DNA from: Microtetraspora glauca
Lineage (GTDB): Bacteria > Actinomycetota > Actinomycetes > Streptomycetales > Streptomycetaceae
Direction of reading: 5' to 3'
NCBI GenBank assembly: GCA_000721275.1
Contig: JOFO01000024.1
Coordinates: 1 to 64,000 of the forward strand
DNA length: 64,000 nt
Below are positions 7,687 through 15,932 of the stretch, in pieces (the stretch's first letter is position 1; each line of letters opens with the position of its first letter). Under the pieces are notes generated by a model that worked only from the letters and a program-made list of their open reading frames with translations, did not search any database and had not been told where the DNA came from. A program made the position numbers and the translations under genes.

Positions 7687-8079
7687 GAAGCGCACAATAG
7701 CCCGCCCTCCGGACCCCGGAAGGTTCCGGTCAGCCGGTGTGACCGTGCCCTCATCGCCATTTCACCCGACACACATGCGCGAATCCGGGGTACAGTGGTA
7801 ATGCGCCTGCCGAGGATGCGGACATGCTTTCGTACGTTCGGACGTACCCGGTGGGCCGACGCATGAATGAGGATGCCCGGTCGGTGGCCCGATCGGCTCC
7901 GGCCCGACAGCCCTTCCGGCGCCTGCCGAAGGGTCCCTCAAGCGGTACGACGCTCGAGCGACGGCAGTGGTCCCGTGCCACCCGGCGGTGATCTTCCCCA
8001 GGATCCCGCGGGAAGAGCCCGGCACGATGAAGACCCCCTTCGTTCGCCTCGCGCCGCGTCTCACAGAAGAGGCAGCACC
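7687..8079 (+). promoter_or_regulatory. Long 5' region of the DEAD-box helicase gene
   Basis: Nearly 390 bases lie between the divergent ferritin-like gene and the helicase start. A possible promoter is CCGACA (7766-7771) and TACAGT (7791-7796) with a 19-base spacer, which would give a leader of about 280 nt. The leader contains a small hairpin (GTACGT 7832-7837 with ACGTAC 7842-7847, loop TCGG) and a 16-codon ORF starting at 7816. Long structured leaders are known for bacterial RNA helicase mRNAs, so autoregulation is possible, but this is inference. Confidence 0.35.
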
Positions 8080-10983
8080 CTGACTACGTTCCGAGAGCTC
8101 GGAATCCTTCCCGAGACCGCCGAGGCACTGGAAGCCGTCGGCATCGTCACCCCCTTCCCCATCCAGGAGATGACCCTTCCGGTCGCCCTCAGCGGCACCG
8201 ACGTCATCGGCCAGGCCAAGACCGGCACCGGCAAGACCCTCGGTTTCGGCCTGCCGATCCTGGAGCGCGTCACCGTCCCCGCCGACGTCGAGGCCGGCCG
8301 CGCCAAGCCCGAGCAGCTGACCGAGGCCCCGCAGGCCCTCGTCGTCGTGCCGACCCGCGAGCTGTGCCAGCAGGTCACCAACGACCTCCTCACCGCCGGC
8401 AAGGTGCGCAACGTGCGCGTCCTCGCCATCTACGGCGGCCGGGCCTACGAGCCGCAGGTCGAGGCGCTCCAGAAGGGCGTCGACGTCGTCGTCGGCACCC
8501 CCGGCCGCCTGCTCGACCTGGCCGGCCAGCGCAAGCTCGACCTGTCGCACGTGAAGGTCCTCGTCCTCGACGAGGCCGACGAGATGCTCGACCTGGGCTT
8601 CCTGCCCGACGTCGAGAAGATCATCAACATGCTTCCGGCGACCCGCCAGACCATGCTCTTCTCGGCCACCATGCCGGGCGCGGTCATCGGCCTGGCCCGC
8701 CGCTACATGTCGCGGCCCACCCACATCCGCGCCACCTCGCCGGACGACGAGGGCGTGACCCACGCGAACATCACGCAGCACGTCTACCGCGCGCACAACA
8801 TGGACAAGCCGGAGATGGTCGCGCGCATCCTCCAGGCCCGCGGCCGCGGCCTCGCGATGATCTTCTGCCGTACGAAGCGCACGGCCGCCGACATCGCCGA
8901 GCAGCTCCAGCGGCGCGGCTTCGCCTCCGGCGCGGTCCACGGCGACCTCGGCCAGGGCGCCCGCGAGCAGGCGCTGCGCGCCTTCCGCAACGGCAAGGTG
9001 GACGTCCTCGTCTGCACCGACGTCGCCGCGCGCGGCATCGACGTCGACGGCGTCACCCACGTCATCAACTACCAGACCCCCGAGGACGAGAAGACGTACC
9101 TGCACCGCACCGGCCGCACCGGCCGCGCGGGCAACACCGGTACGGCGATCACCCTCGTCGACTGGGACGACATCCCGCGCTGGCAGCTCATCAACAAGGC
9201 GCTGGAGCTGGACTTCGCCGACCCGGTGGAGACGTACTCCAGCTCCCCGCACCTCTACACCGACCTCGACATCCCCGAGGGCACCAAGGGCATCCTGCCG
9301 CGCTCCGAGCGGACCCGCGCGGGTCTCGCCGCGGAGGTGCTGGAGGACCTGGGCGAGCCCGGCGGCCGGCGGGGCCGCGGTGGCCGCGCCGAGGCGCCGG
9401 CCGCCGAGGAGCGCCCGGCCCGCACCCCGCGCCAGCGCCGCCGCACCCGCGGCGGCACCGAGGCCGAGGCCGCGGCGCCGCGGGCGACCGCCGCGCCGGA
9501 GACCGCCGAGGCCCCGGAGGCCGTGGAGGGCCCGCGTCGTCCGCGCCGCCGCCGCACCCGCGGCACCGGCCCGGTCGGCGGCGGCATCCCGGTCGCCGGC
9601 GCCGCCCCGGTGACCCCGGCCCCCGCCGAGGAGCCCGCGCGGGCCGCCGCGCCCGCCGAGGCCGTCCCTGCCGAGGTCGTCGTCCCCGAGCCCGTTCCGG
9701 CGGAGGTCCCCGCCGAGGAGACCGCCGCCCCGCGCCGCCGCCGTCGTGGCGGTCGTACGGAGACGGCGCAGGCCGCCGCCGGGACGCCGGCGGTCGAGGC
9801 CGCCCCGGCCCCCGCACCCGTCGAGGCCCCGGCCTCCGCCGCGCCCGTCGAGAGCCCGGCCGAGGAGCCGTCGGCCCCGCGCCGCCGCCGTGGCCGCGGT
9901 GGGCGTACGGAGTCGGCCGCCCCGGCGCCCGTCGCCCCGGCCGCCGCTCCCGCTCCGGCGTTCGCGCCGCGCAAGCGCCGCGTCCGCCCGCGCGTCGAGG
10001 AGACGGTGACCTTCCAGACGGTCGAGACCGCCGCCGCCGCGCTGGCCGCCGCGCGCAAGCAGTCGGCTCCGGTGCCCGCCCAGTCGGCGGAGCAGCGCCC
10101 GGCCGCCCGCAAGGCCGAGACCCGTACGGCCCCGGCCGCTCCGGTCCAGGCCGCTCCCGCCCAGCCTGTCCAGGCCACCCCGGCCGAGGCCGCTCCGGCC
10201 GCCGTGCCGGCGCAGGCCGTGGCCGCGCCGCCGCGCGCCCGGCGCCGGGCGACCCGCCCGGCCACCACGCCGGGTGCCGTGATCGAGGCCGCTCCGGTCG
10301 TCGCCGAGGCCCCCGCGGCCCCGGTCGTCGAGGAGCCGGCCCCGCGTTCGCGCCGCCGCGTGGTCCGCAAGGCGTCCAGCCCGGTGACGGCCACCGAGGC
10401 CGTCGTGGTCATCCCGGCGCCCGTCACCGGGGCCCCGGCTCCGGCCGAGGCCCCGGCCGAGGAGGCCCCGAAGGCCCCGCGCAAGCGCGCCGCCGCCAAG
10501 AAGACGGCGACCGCCGAGGAGGCCCCCAAGGCCCCCCGCAAGCGGACCGCCGCCAAGAAGACGGCCGAGGCCACCGCGACCGCCGAGACCGCCGAGGTCA
10601 CCACGACCCCGGCCGCCGAGGAGGCCCCGAAGGCCCCGCGCAAGCGCGCCGCCGCCAAGAAGACGGCCACCGCCGAGGAGGCCCCCAAGGCCCCCCGCAA
10701 GCGGACCACCGCGAAGAAGACGGCCGAGGCCACCGCGACCGCCGAAACCGCCGAGGTCACCGCGACCCCGGCCGCCGAGGAGGCCCCGAAGGCCCCGCGC
10801 AAGCGCGCCGCCGCCAAGAAGACAGCCGCCGCCGTGGCGCCGGACGCGTCGGAGCCGCAGAAGGCGACGACGACCCGTCGGCGCACGGTGAAGAAGGCCG
10901 CCGAGGCCCCGGCCGAGGAGGCGCCGAAGGCGCCGCGCAAGCGGGTCGCCCGGAAGGCCGCCGCCACCGAGCCGGAGGCGTAA
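8080..10983 (+). CDS. DEAD-box RNA helicase with long basic repetitive tail (RhlE-like)
   Basis: About 967 aa. The conserved protein begins LTTFRELGILPETAEALEAV, and the best start is a CTG at 8080, 7-8 nt after AGAAGAGG; no ATG or GTG fits. Helicase motifs are complete: Q-motif PFPIQE, motif I AKTGTGKT (about 45-52), DEAD (164-167), SAT (195-197), ARGID and HRTGRTGR (about 342). From about residue 425 onward the protein is a disordered extension rich in Ala, Pro, Lys, Arg and Glu, with repeated APRKRAAAKK blocks that look like RNA-binding or assembly tails. The last part contains a 159-bp tandem repeat. It likely remodels RNA in the cytoplasm, in cold adaptation or RNA decay. The position next to the ferritin-like gene matches Rv3211 (rhlE). 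Confidence 0.9.
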   Translation: MTTFRELGILPETAEALEAVGIVTPFPIQEMTLPVALSGTDVIGQAKTGTGKTLGFGLPILERVTVPADVEAGRAKPEQLTEAPQALVVVPTRELCQQVTNDLLTAGKVRNVRVLAIYGGRAYEPQVEALQKGVDVVVGTPGRLLDLAGQRKLDLSHVKVLVLDEADEMLDLGFLPDVEKIINMLPATRQTMLFSATMPGAVIGLARRYMSRPTHIRATSPDDEGVTHANITQHVYRAHNMDKPEMVARILQARGRGLAMIFCRTKRTAADIAEQLQRRGFASGAVHGDLGQGAREQALRAFRNGKVDVLVCTDVAARGIDVDGVTHVINYQTPEDEKTYLHRTGRTGRAGNTGTAITLVDWDDIPRWQLINKALELDFADPVETYSSSPHLYTDLDIPEGTKGILPRSERTRAGLAAEVLEDLGEPGGRRGRGGRAEAPAAEERPARTPRQRRRTRGGTEAEAAAPRATAAPETAEAPEAVEGPRRPRRRRTRGTGPVGGGIPVAGAAPVTPAPAEEPARAAAPAEAVPAEVVVPEPVPAEVPAEETAAPRRRRRGGRTETAQAAAGTPAVEAAPAPAPVEAPASAAPVESPAEEPSAPRRRRGRGGRTESAAPAPVAPAAAPAPAFAPRKRRVRPRVEETVTFQTVETAAAALAAARKQSAPVPAQSAEQRPAARKAETRTAPAAPVQAAPAQPVQATPAEAAPAAVPAQAVAAPPRARRRATRPATTPGAVIEAAPVVAEAPAAPVVEEPAPRSRRRVVRKASSPVTATEAVVVIPAPVTGAPAPAEAPAEEAPKAPRKRAAAKKTATAEEAPKAPRKRTAAKKTAEATATAETAEVTTTPAAEEAPKAPRKRAAAKKTATAEEAPKAPRKRTTAKKTAEATATAETAEVTATPAAEEAPKAPRKRAAAKKTAAAVAPDASEPQKATTTRRRTVKKAAEAPAEEAPKAPRKRVARKAAATEPEA
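10459..10830 (+). repeat. 159-bp in-frame tandem repeat in the helicase tail
   Basis: Units begin at 10459, 10618 and 10777, exactly 159 bp apart, and the third is partial. Each encodes 53 residues of the EEAPKAPRKRAAAKK / EEAPKAPRKRTAAKK type, itself a double repeat of a 19- and a 34-residue block. Copies are nearly identical in DNA, which suggests recent duplication and likely length variation between strains. It may also be a region where short-read assembly is unreliable. Confidence 0.9.
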
Positions 10984-11008
10984 GGCACCCGCCCGGACCA
11001 CCGGGCGT

Positions 11009-11047
11009 GACGGCGGCCCGGCCCCCTCGTGGGGCCGGGCCGCCGTC
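11009..11047 (+). terminator. Terminator hairpin of the helicase gene
   Basis: A 17-bp stem (11009-11025 with 11031-11047) and a 5-base loop start 26 bases after the stop codon. Confidence 0.8.
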
Positions 11048-11050
11048 GTC

Positions 11051-11090
11051 GTTGCCCGGCGTTTCCCGGCGTTTCCCGGCGTTCCCCGGC
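11051..11090 (+). repeat. Four 10-bp tandem repeats
   Basis: Four units of the type GTTTCCCGGC (first GTTGCCCGGC, last GTTCCCCGGC) lie between the helicase terminator and the next promoter. Function unknown; possibly slippage-derived. Confidence 0.8.
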
Positions 11091-11126
11091 CTGATCCGGA
11101 GCCGGCCGTCCGGTTACAGTCCTTGC
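11091..11126 (+). promoter_or_regulatory. Promoter of leaderless hydrolase mRNA
   Basis: A -10 TACAGT (11115-11120) lies 6 nt before the ATG; a weak -35 CTGATC (11091-11096) is 18 bases upstream. No Shine-Dalgarno site is present, so the mRNA probably begins at the ATG. Confidence 0.5.
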
Positions 11127-12038
11127 ATGAGCAAGCCGCGCTCCCTGTCGCTGCCGCCCCGCACCCGGGCCCGTCGCCTGGAGACCGTGCGCGGCCGGTT
11201 CGCCGTGCTGGACACCGCCCCGGCGGGCGAGCCGCGCGGCAGCGTCCTGATGCTGCCCGGGTACACCGGCAGCAAGGAGGACTTCCTGGCGCTGCTCGGC
11301 CCGCTGAGCGAGGCCGGCTACCGGGTCGTCGCCGTCGACGGCCGCGGGCAGAACGAGTCGTACGGTCCCCGGGGCCGCGCCGCCTACAGCCGCCGGGCCC
11401 TCGCGCTGGACGTGGTCGCGCAGGCGGTGGCGCTGCGGGACGGGCCGGTGCACCTGCTCGGGCACTCCTTCGGCGGGCTCGTGGCCCGCTCGGCCGCGGT
11501 CCTCGGGCCGCGCGCCTTCCGCTCGCTGACCCTGCTCTCCTCCGGTCCCGGCCCGGTCGCCCGCCCCCAGCGGATCCGGATCCGGGCGCTGCGCGCCGGG
11601 CACGCGCTGCTGGCGAAGGAGCGGGTGTGGCGGACCACGCGGTGGCTGGACAGCCGCGGCGAGCAGCCCGACGAGGCGGTCGACTCCGCCGAGGTGGTGG
11701 GCTTCCTGCGGCGGCGCTGGATGCTGACGAAGGTGGCCCAGCTGTCCGGCGCGGGCCGGCTGCTGCTGCGCGACCCGGACGGCGCGGCCGAGCTGGCCGC
11801 GCTGGCGCTGCCGGTGCACCTGGCGTACGGCTCCGACGAGATGGTGTGGGCGCCGGCCGCGCTGGCGGAGGTCGCCGCCCGTACCGGCGCGCACCACACC
11901 GTGGTCGAGGGCGCCGGGCACTCCCCCAACGTCTCCCATCCGCGGGAGCTGGCGGAGCGGCTGACCGCCTTCTGGGAGCGGGTGGACGGGGCCGGCGCCG
12001 AGGAGGAGCCCGTCCTGCGGGTCAGTACTGCGCCCTGA
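11127..12038 (+). CDS. Alpha/beta-hydrolase
   Basis: 303 aa with an N-terminal basic stretch. The oxyanion segment PGYTGSK is at 44-50, the nucleophile elbow GHSFGG has Ser114, Asp237 lies in YGSDEMVW and His265 in GAGHSPN, so the triad is complete. No signal peptide, so it is probably a cytoplasmic esterase or lipase of unknown substrate. Its last 17 bases overlap the 3' end of the convergent NYN-domain gene. It appears to be monocistronic and leaderless. Confidence 0.88.
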   Translation: MSKPRSLSLPPRTRARRLETVRGRFAVLDTAPAGEPRGSVLMLPGYTGSKEDFLALLGPLSEAGYRVVAVDGRGQNESYGPRGRAAYSRRALALDVVAQAVALRDGPVHLLGHSFGGLVARSAAVLGPRAFRSLTLLSSGPGPVARPQRIRIRALRAGHALLAKERVWRTTRWLDSRGEQPDEAVDSAEVVGFLRRRWMLTKVAQLSGAGRLLLRDPDGAAELAALALPVHLAYGSDEMVWAPAALAEVAARTGAHHTVVEGAGHSPNVSHPRELAERLTAFWERVDGAGAEEEPVLRVSTAP

Positions 12039-12957
12039 GGTGTTGCCAGAAGCCGTCGCGCAGTGCGCGCCGGAGGCCGCCGTGGGCGCGCAGCGAGCGG
12101 CCGAGCCGGGTCTCGGCCGCGACGAGGAGGTCCTGGTCGACGGCGGCGGGGAGGTACGGGTCGCCGGGCAGGAGTTCGGCGAGCCGGTCGCGTCCGCGTT
12201 CGGCGAGCCAGGTGGCGGCGATCTGGGCGCCCATGAACCGGACCTCGTCGCGCGAGGGCGGCGGCTCGGAGTCGTTCTCGTGCATCGTGACCGGGCGCCG
12301 GGTGACGTACGGCCGGCAGAAGTCGAGGTCGAAGGTGCGCCGGCTGTCGACCTCCCAGAGCAGCGCCTCGGCCTGGTTGGGGCCGTCGGCGGCCTCGATG
12401 CCCCAGAGGTGGACGCGGGCGCCGTAGCCCTGGGCGGCCTCGACGGCGGAGACCAAGTCCTCGTCGCCGCCGACGAGGGCGGCGTCGCTGATGGCGCGGT
12501 GGCGGGCGAGGGACTCCAGGTCGGTGCGGATGAGGGAGTCGACGCCCTTCTGCTGGTTGTCGGCGTTGAGGTTGCCGAGGCGGACCTTGACGTCGGGCAG
12601 TTCGGCGATCGACTGCTGTTCGGGGGTGTGGATGCGGCGGCGGGCGCCGTCGTACCAGTAGACGCGCAGCAGCCGGCTGTCGGCGAAGACCGTCCGGGCG
12701 GTGTCGATGAACCCCTCGATCAGGCCCTCGGCGTCGAGGTCGAAGGAGCGGCGGTCCCCGGAACCGGTCACCAGCAACCCGGCGGAAGCATGGACGTAAC
12801 CGGCGTCGACGAAGATGGCGTGCGTGGACGGGGTCTTGGCCACCTCGGCCAGCACCCGCAGCAGGAGCTCGTTGGTGCGCTCCACGCGGGCTTCCAGCGC
12901 GGCGAGCGCGCGGGCGGGGTCGTCGGCGGGCGGGGCGGGGTGCGGGGCGTCGTTCAT
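12022..12957 (-). CDS. NYN-domain (PIN-like) putative RNase
   Basis: 311 aa. The first 45 residues form a Pro-rich start and a helix, and the NYN/PIN-like fold follows. Acidic positions expected for metal-dependent RNA cleavage are visible: Asp51 in FVDAGY, Asp140 in KGVDSLIRTDL, and Asp165/Asp167 in VGGDEDL. The C-terminal 100 residues form an additional helical domain. It is probably a cytoplasmic RNase of the LabA/NYN group; targets unknown. The start is an ATG with GAGG close upstream. Its 3' end overlaps the convergent hydrolase by 17 bp, so the two mRNAs may form an antisense pair. Confidence 0.82.
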   Translation of the reverse strand: MNDAPHPAPPADDPARALAALEARVERTNELLLRVLAEVAKTPSTHAIFVDAGYVHASAGLLVTGSGDRRSFDLDAEGLIEGFIDTARTVFADSRLLRVYWYDGARRRIHTPEQQSIAELPDVKVRLGNLNADNQQKGVDSLIRTDLESLARHRAISDAALVGGDEDLVSAVEAAQGYGARVHLWGIEAADGPNQAEALLWEVDSRRTFDLDFCRPYVTRRPVTMHENDSEPPPSRDEVRFMGAQIAATWLAERGRDRLAELLPGDPYLPAAVDQDLLVAAETRLGRSLRAHGGLRRALRDGFWQHLRAQY

Positions 12958-13007
12958 CGGCCCTCATTGTCCGCGCCGGGCGGCCGGGCCGCCACCTCCG
13001 CCCAGGC

Positions 13008-13060
13008 AATAGTTAGCCATCCGAAAATTTTCTTTAGCGTAAGGAATGTTTCGGGTGGGG
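13008..13060 (+). promoter_or_regulatory. AT-rich island before the 50-aa gene
   Basis: Bases 13008-13050 are only 14 G or C out of 43 (33%), in a window of about 70% or more. The stretch contains the palindrome GAAAATTTTC (13023-13032). It lies between two divergent genes, the NYN RNase and the small gene at 13126. A promoter or a nucleoid-protein (Lsr2-type) site is possible, but neither is proven. Confidence 0.4.
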
Positions 13061-13125
13061 CGGCCGTTGTACAGATACACACAGTTCTCCTCATGGAGGA
13101 TCAACTCGGACGAAGGGAGAAGCCC

Positions 13126-13278
13126 ATGCGCTTCGAAATCCTGCGACTCGACGACGTCGACGGCACGCCCGTCGACTCGACGGTCGTGGACGCCGCCTCC
13201 GTCAACCGGATCGTGCAGCACGCCGCGGCCATCGGCCAGCGCATCTGGATCCGGCCCGCTGAGACCTCCGCCTCGTAA
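13126..13278 (+). CDS. Conserved 50-aa protein of unknown function
   Basis: 50 aa from an ATG 8 nt after GAAGGGAG; an in-frame ATG at 13093 has no ribosome-binding site. The sequence is well-formed (MRFEILRLDDVDG..., then TVVDAASVNRIVQHAAAIGQ, ending WIRPAETSAS), with an alpha/beta pattern and no membrane segment or Cys. Similar short proteins occur in many Streptomyces, as I recall, but no function is known. The gene has its own strong hairpin terminator and an AT-rich upstream region, suggesting separate and possibly high expression. Confidence 0.75.
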   Translation: MRFEILRLDDVDGTPVDSTVVDAASVNRIVQHAAAIGQRIWIRPAETSAS

Positions 13279-13301
13279 CGGGCGGATACCACCACGACAC
13301 C

Positions 13302-13347
13302 GCGCCCCCGCGCGGACTCCGCGACAGCGGAATCCGCACGGGGGCGC
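13302..13347. terminator. Bidirectional terminator between the 50-aa gene and marC
   Basis: Two 21-base arms (13302-13322 and 13327-13347) pair with two mismatches around a 4-base loop. It lies between convergent genes and can stop transcription both ways. Confidence 0.8.
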
Positions 13348-13376
13348 AGTGGCGTCCGGACGCGGGGCGGCGGCGG

Positions 13377-13982
13377 TCAGGCGCCGCGGATGACCTGCGT
13401 GACACCGTTGATGATCTGCTGCACGGCGATCGCGGAGAGCATCATGCCGGCGAGCCGGGTCACGAGCACGACGCCGCCGTCCTTGATGACGCGGATGATG
13501 CTCAGCGAGAAGCGCATGGCCAGCCACAGCACGACGTGCATGGCGGCGATGGCGCTCCAGACGGAGATCTGCGCGGCGGCGCTGTCGGCGTGCTGGACGG
13601 CGAGGATGACGGAGACGATGGCGCCGGGTCCGGCGAGCAGCGGCATGCCGAGCGGGACGAGGGCGACGTTGACGTCCTTGGTCTGCTTCGGCTCGTCGGT
13701 CTTGCCGGTGAGCAGGTCGAGCGCGATGAGCAGCAGCAGGAGGCCGCCCGCGATCATCAGGGCGGGCACGGAGACGTGCAGGTAGTCGAGGATCTGCTGG
13801 CCGAGGACGCCGAAGACGGCGATGACGCCGAAGGCGACGGCGACGGCCTGCCAGGCCATCCGGCGCTGGACCTTGGCGGGGCGGCCGGAGGTCAGCGCGA
13901 GGAAGATCGGCGTGATGCCGGGCGGATCCATGATCACGAAGAGGGTGAGGAAGAGGGAGCCGAAGACGGCGAGGTCGAACAC
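13377..13982 (-). CDS. MarC-family integral membrane protein
   Basis: 201 aa from a GTG (MFDLAVFGSLF). Six hydrophobic helices, with the family's conserved MDPPGITPIFLAL loop near residues 18-30 and a second half motif LAGPGAIVSVI around 116-126, define the MarC/NAAT family. Family knowledge: these proteins were once linked to multiple antibiotic resistance, but the transported substrate is unclear. It stands alone, convergent with the 50-aa gene; 13983-14205 upstream holds no other gene. Confidence 0.9.
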   Translation of the reverse strand: MFDLAVFGSLFLTLFVIMDPPGITPIFLALTSGRPAKVQRRMAWQAVAVAFGVIAVFGVLGQQILDYLHVSVPALMIAGGLLLLLIALDLLTGKTDEPKQTKDVNVALVPLGMPLLAGPGAIVSVILAVQHADSAAAQISVWSAIAAMHVVLWLAMRFSLSIIRVIKDGGVVLVTRLAGMMLSAIAVQQIINGVTQVIRGA

Positions 13983-14205
13983 GGTGGGGTGCCTTGCGGT
14001 GAGGGTCGAACGGTGGGGTGTCGGGGCACCGGACCGGAATGCGGGATTCCGGCGTCGGGGCAGGAGTGCCCGCCGCCCCGCGGCGGACGCGCGGGGACTC
14101 GGGCGGTACGGAGCGGGGCGGGCCAGGCCGGTAGGGCGACCGGATCCGGGCGCGGCGCGGTACGGCGCCGGGCGCGGCGGACCGGCGGGTCCGCGGGCGT
14201 GAGCC

Positions 14206-15069
14206 CTAGGCGGGGACTCCGCCGGCGCCGGGGACGGGGAAGGCGCCGGTGGCCCGGCGGGTGATCTCGCCGTAGATCTCGGGGTCGGTGGTGTACTCCC
14301 CGAGCCGGCAGGTCTTGCGGCTGCCGTGGTAGTCGCTGGAGCCGGTGACCAGCAGGCCCAGCTCCTTCGCGAGCCCGCGCAGCCGCGCGCGGGTGGGCTC
14401 GTCGTGGTCCATGTGGTCGACCTCGATGCCGTCGAGCCCGGCCTCGGCGAGGGCGGCGATCGCGGACTCGGGGACGACCCGGCCGCGCTTGACGGCGCCC
14501 GGGTGCGCGAAGACGGTCACCCCGCCGGCCGCCTTGACCAGGGCGATCGCCCGGGCGGGGTCCAGCTCGTGCTTCTGCACGTGGGCCCGGCCGCCGTCGG
14601 CGATCCACTCGGCGGTGAAGGCGCCGGAGACGTCGGGGACGACGCCCAGCTCGACCAGCGCCTCGGCCACGTGCGGGCGCCCCACGGAACCGTCGCCGGC
14701 GATCCGGGCGACCTGCTCCCAGGTGACGGGCACGCCCAGCTCCTGGAGCCGGGCGACCATGGCGCGGGCGCGCGGGACGCGGTCGTCGCGGACCAGCTCG
14801 CGCTCGGCAAGCAGCGCCGGCTCCTCGGGGTCGAAGAGGTACGCGAGCATGTGCAGCCCGATGCCGTCGAGGCGGCAGGAGAGCTCGGCGCCGGGGACGA
14901 CGGTCAGGCCCTCCGGCGCGGCGGCGATCGCCTCGGCGTGCCCGCGGGTGGTGTCGTGGTCGGTGAGCGCGACGACGTCGAGCCCGGCCGCCGCGGCGTT
15001 CCGCACCAGCTCGGCGGGGGTGTCGGTGCCGTCGGACGCCGTGGAGTGGCTGTGCAGGTCGATGCGCAC
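14206..15069 (-). CDS. PHP-domain metal-dependent phosphoesterase
   Basis: 287 aa starting at the GTG of VRIDLHSHSTASDGT. PHP metal ligands are visible: His6 and His8 in HSHS, the Asp-His pair of ALTDHDTTRGH near 40, the HPGAVKRG segment, and SSDYHG near the C-terminus. The family includes 3',5'-nucleoside bisphosphate phosphatases and 5'-3' RNA exonucleases (YciV/RnaAM-like), and this protein is closest in layout to these. It probably acts in the cytoplasm in nucleotide or small-RNA turnover. An upstream ATG at 15165 would add an unconserved 32-residue leader without a ribosome-binding site. Confidence 0.88.
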   Translation of the reverse strand: MRIDLHSHSTASDGTDTPAELVRNAAAAGLDVVALTDHDTTRGHAEAIAAAPEGLTVVPGAELSCRLDGIGLHMLAYLFDPEEPALLAERELVRDDRVPRARAMVARLQELGVPVTWEQVARIAGDGSVGRPHVAEALVELGVVPDVSGAFTAEWIADGGRAHVQKHELDPARAIALVKAAGGVTVFAHPGAVKRGRVVPESAIAALAEAGLDGIEVDHMDHDEPTRARLRGLAKELGLLVTGSSDYHGSRKTCRLGEYTTDPEIYGEITRRATGAFPVPGAGGVPA

Positions 15070-15202
15070 GACGCGGTTCTCCAGGGGCTCGGCACGGACG
15101 GGTGACGCTCCAGCATAACGGGCGGTCAGCCCGATTTTGTACGGATCCGCTGCGGCCCGCACCACTTACCGCCGCCGCCGGTGGCGGCGGGGTCCCGCCC
15201 CT

Positions 15203-15841
15203 TCAGCCGAGCAGCCGCGGGGTCAGCGCGCCACAGGGCAGCAGCTCGACCTCGGCGCCCGCGTCCCGCAGGTCGGTGAGGACCAGCTCGTCGTACATGA
15301 GCAGCCCGGACTGCTCGGGCCAGACGATCGCCCAGAGCCACAGCCCGCGGGCCTCGCCGGCGAAGACGGCCCGGTCGTGCGGGGTGCCGGTGACGTGCCA
15401 CAGCGGGGTGGGGCGGCCGGCCGCGAGGACCTTCGCCTGCGGCGGCTTGTCGATCGCCATGCCGGAGCCGGGGTCGGGGCCGTCGATGCCCGCGTACCGG
15501 GCGCCGAGGCCCACACCCAGCTCCTCCGCCACGAGCAGCAGCTCGCCGATGCCGCCGAGCGGGCCGGGACCGGAGCAGGCGACGGCGGTGGCGCGCCCGC
15601 CGCTGCGGTCGTCGCCGGCGTACGTCACCCCGGTGAAGAGCCAGCCGACCGGAAGCGGCCAGGGCATCCAGACGGGCACCTGGGAACGGTTCGCGACGAC
15701 GGCGAGGGATTCGACGCTCGGCGGGACGACGGGCTGGAGCGGATACACGGGCCCGTGGACGTCGCACTGCCAGAAGTCGGCGAAGAGACCGGGCGCCCTG
15801 ACCCGACCACCACACTTCGGACAACTGGGTTCGCCCCTCAT
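15203..15841 (-). CDS. DUF6758-like protein with N-terminal zinc ribbon
   Basis: 212 aa from the ATG of MRGEPSCPKCGGRV; an ATG three codons earlier is possible. The N-terminal CPKCGG and a later Cys-x-x-His (CDVHGP) look like a single zinc knuckle. The rest is an alpha/beta domain with Trp-rich strands (WMPWPLPVGWLFTG) and no catalytic motif I recognise. I associate this sequence type with an uncharacterised Streptomyces family (DUF6758), without certainty. It is separated by 91 bases from the SUFU-domain gene upstream, so the two may be co-transcribed. Confidence 0.75.
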   Translation of the reverse strand: MRGEPSCPKCGGRVRAPGLFADFWQCDVHGPVYPLQPVVPPSVESLAVVANRSQVPVWMPWPLPVGWLFTGVTYAGDDRSGGRATAVACSGPGPLGGIGELLLVAEELGVGLGARYAGIDGPDPGSGMAIDKPPQAKVLAAGRPTPLWHVTGTPHDRAVFAGEARGLWLWAIVWPEQSGLLMYDELVLTDLRDAGAEVELLPCGALTPRLLG

Positions 15842-15932
15842 AGGGCTCAACGGTCCTCCCGCGCGGGCCTCCCGTCAAGGACGGCGGCAGCCGGTCACCC
15901 GTCCGGCCCGCCCGTTTCACCCCTCGGCGCGC

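Noticed and set aside
8364..12038. A 1224-aa plus-strand frame across the helicase and the next hydrolase
   Set aside because: Its 5' part is an out-of-frame reading of the helicase gene. Only the end from 11127 is a real gene (the alpha/beta-hydrolase).
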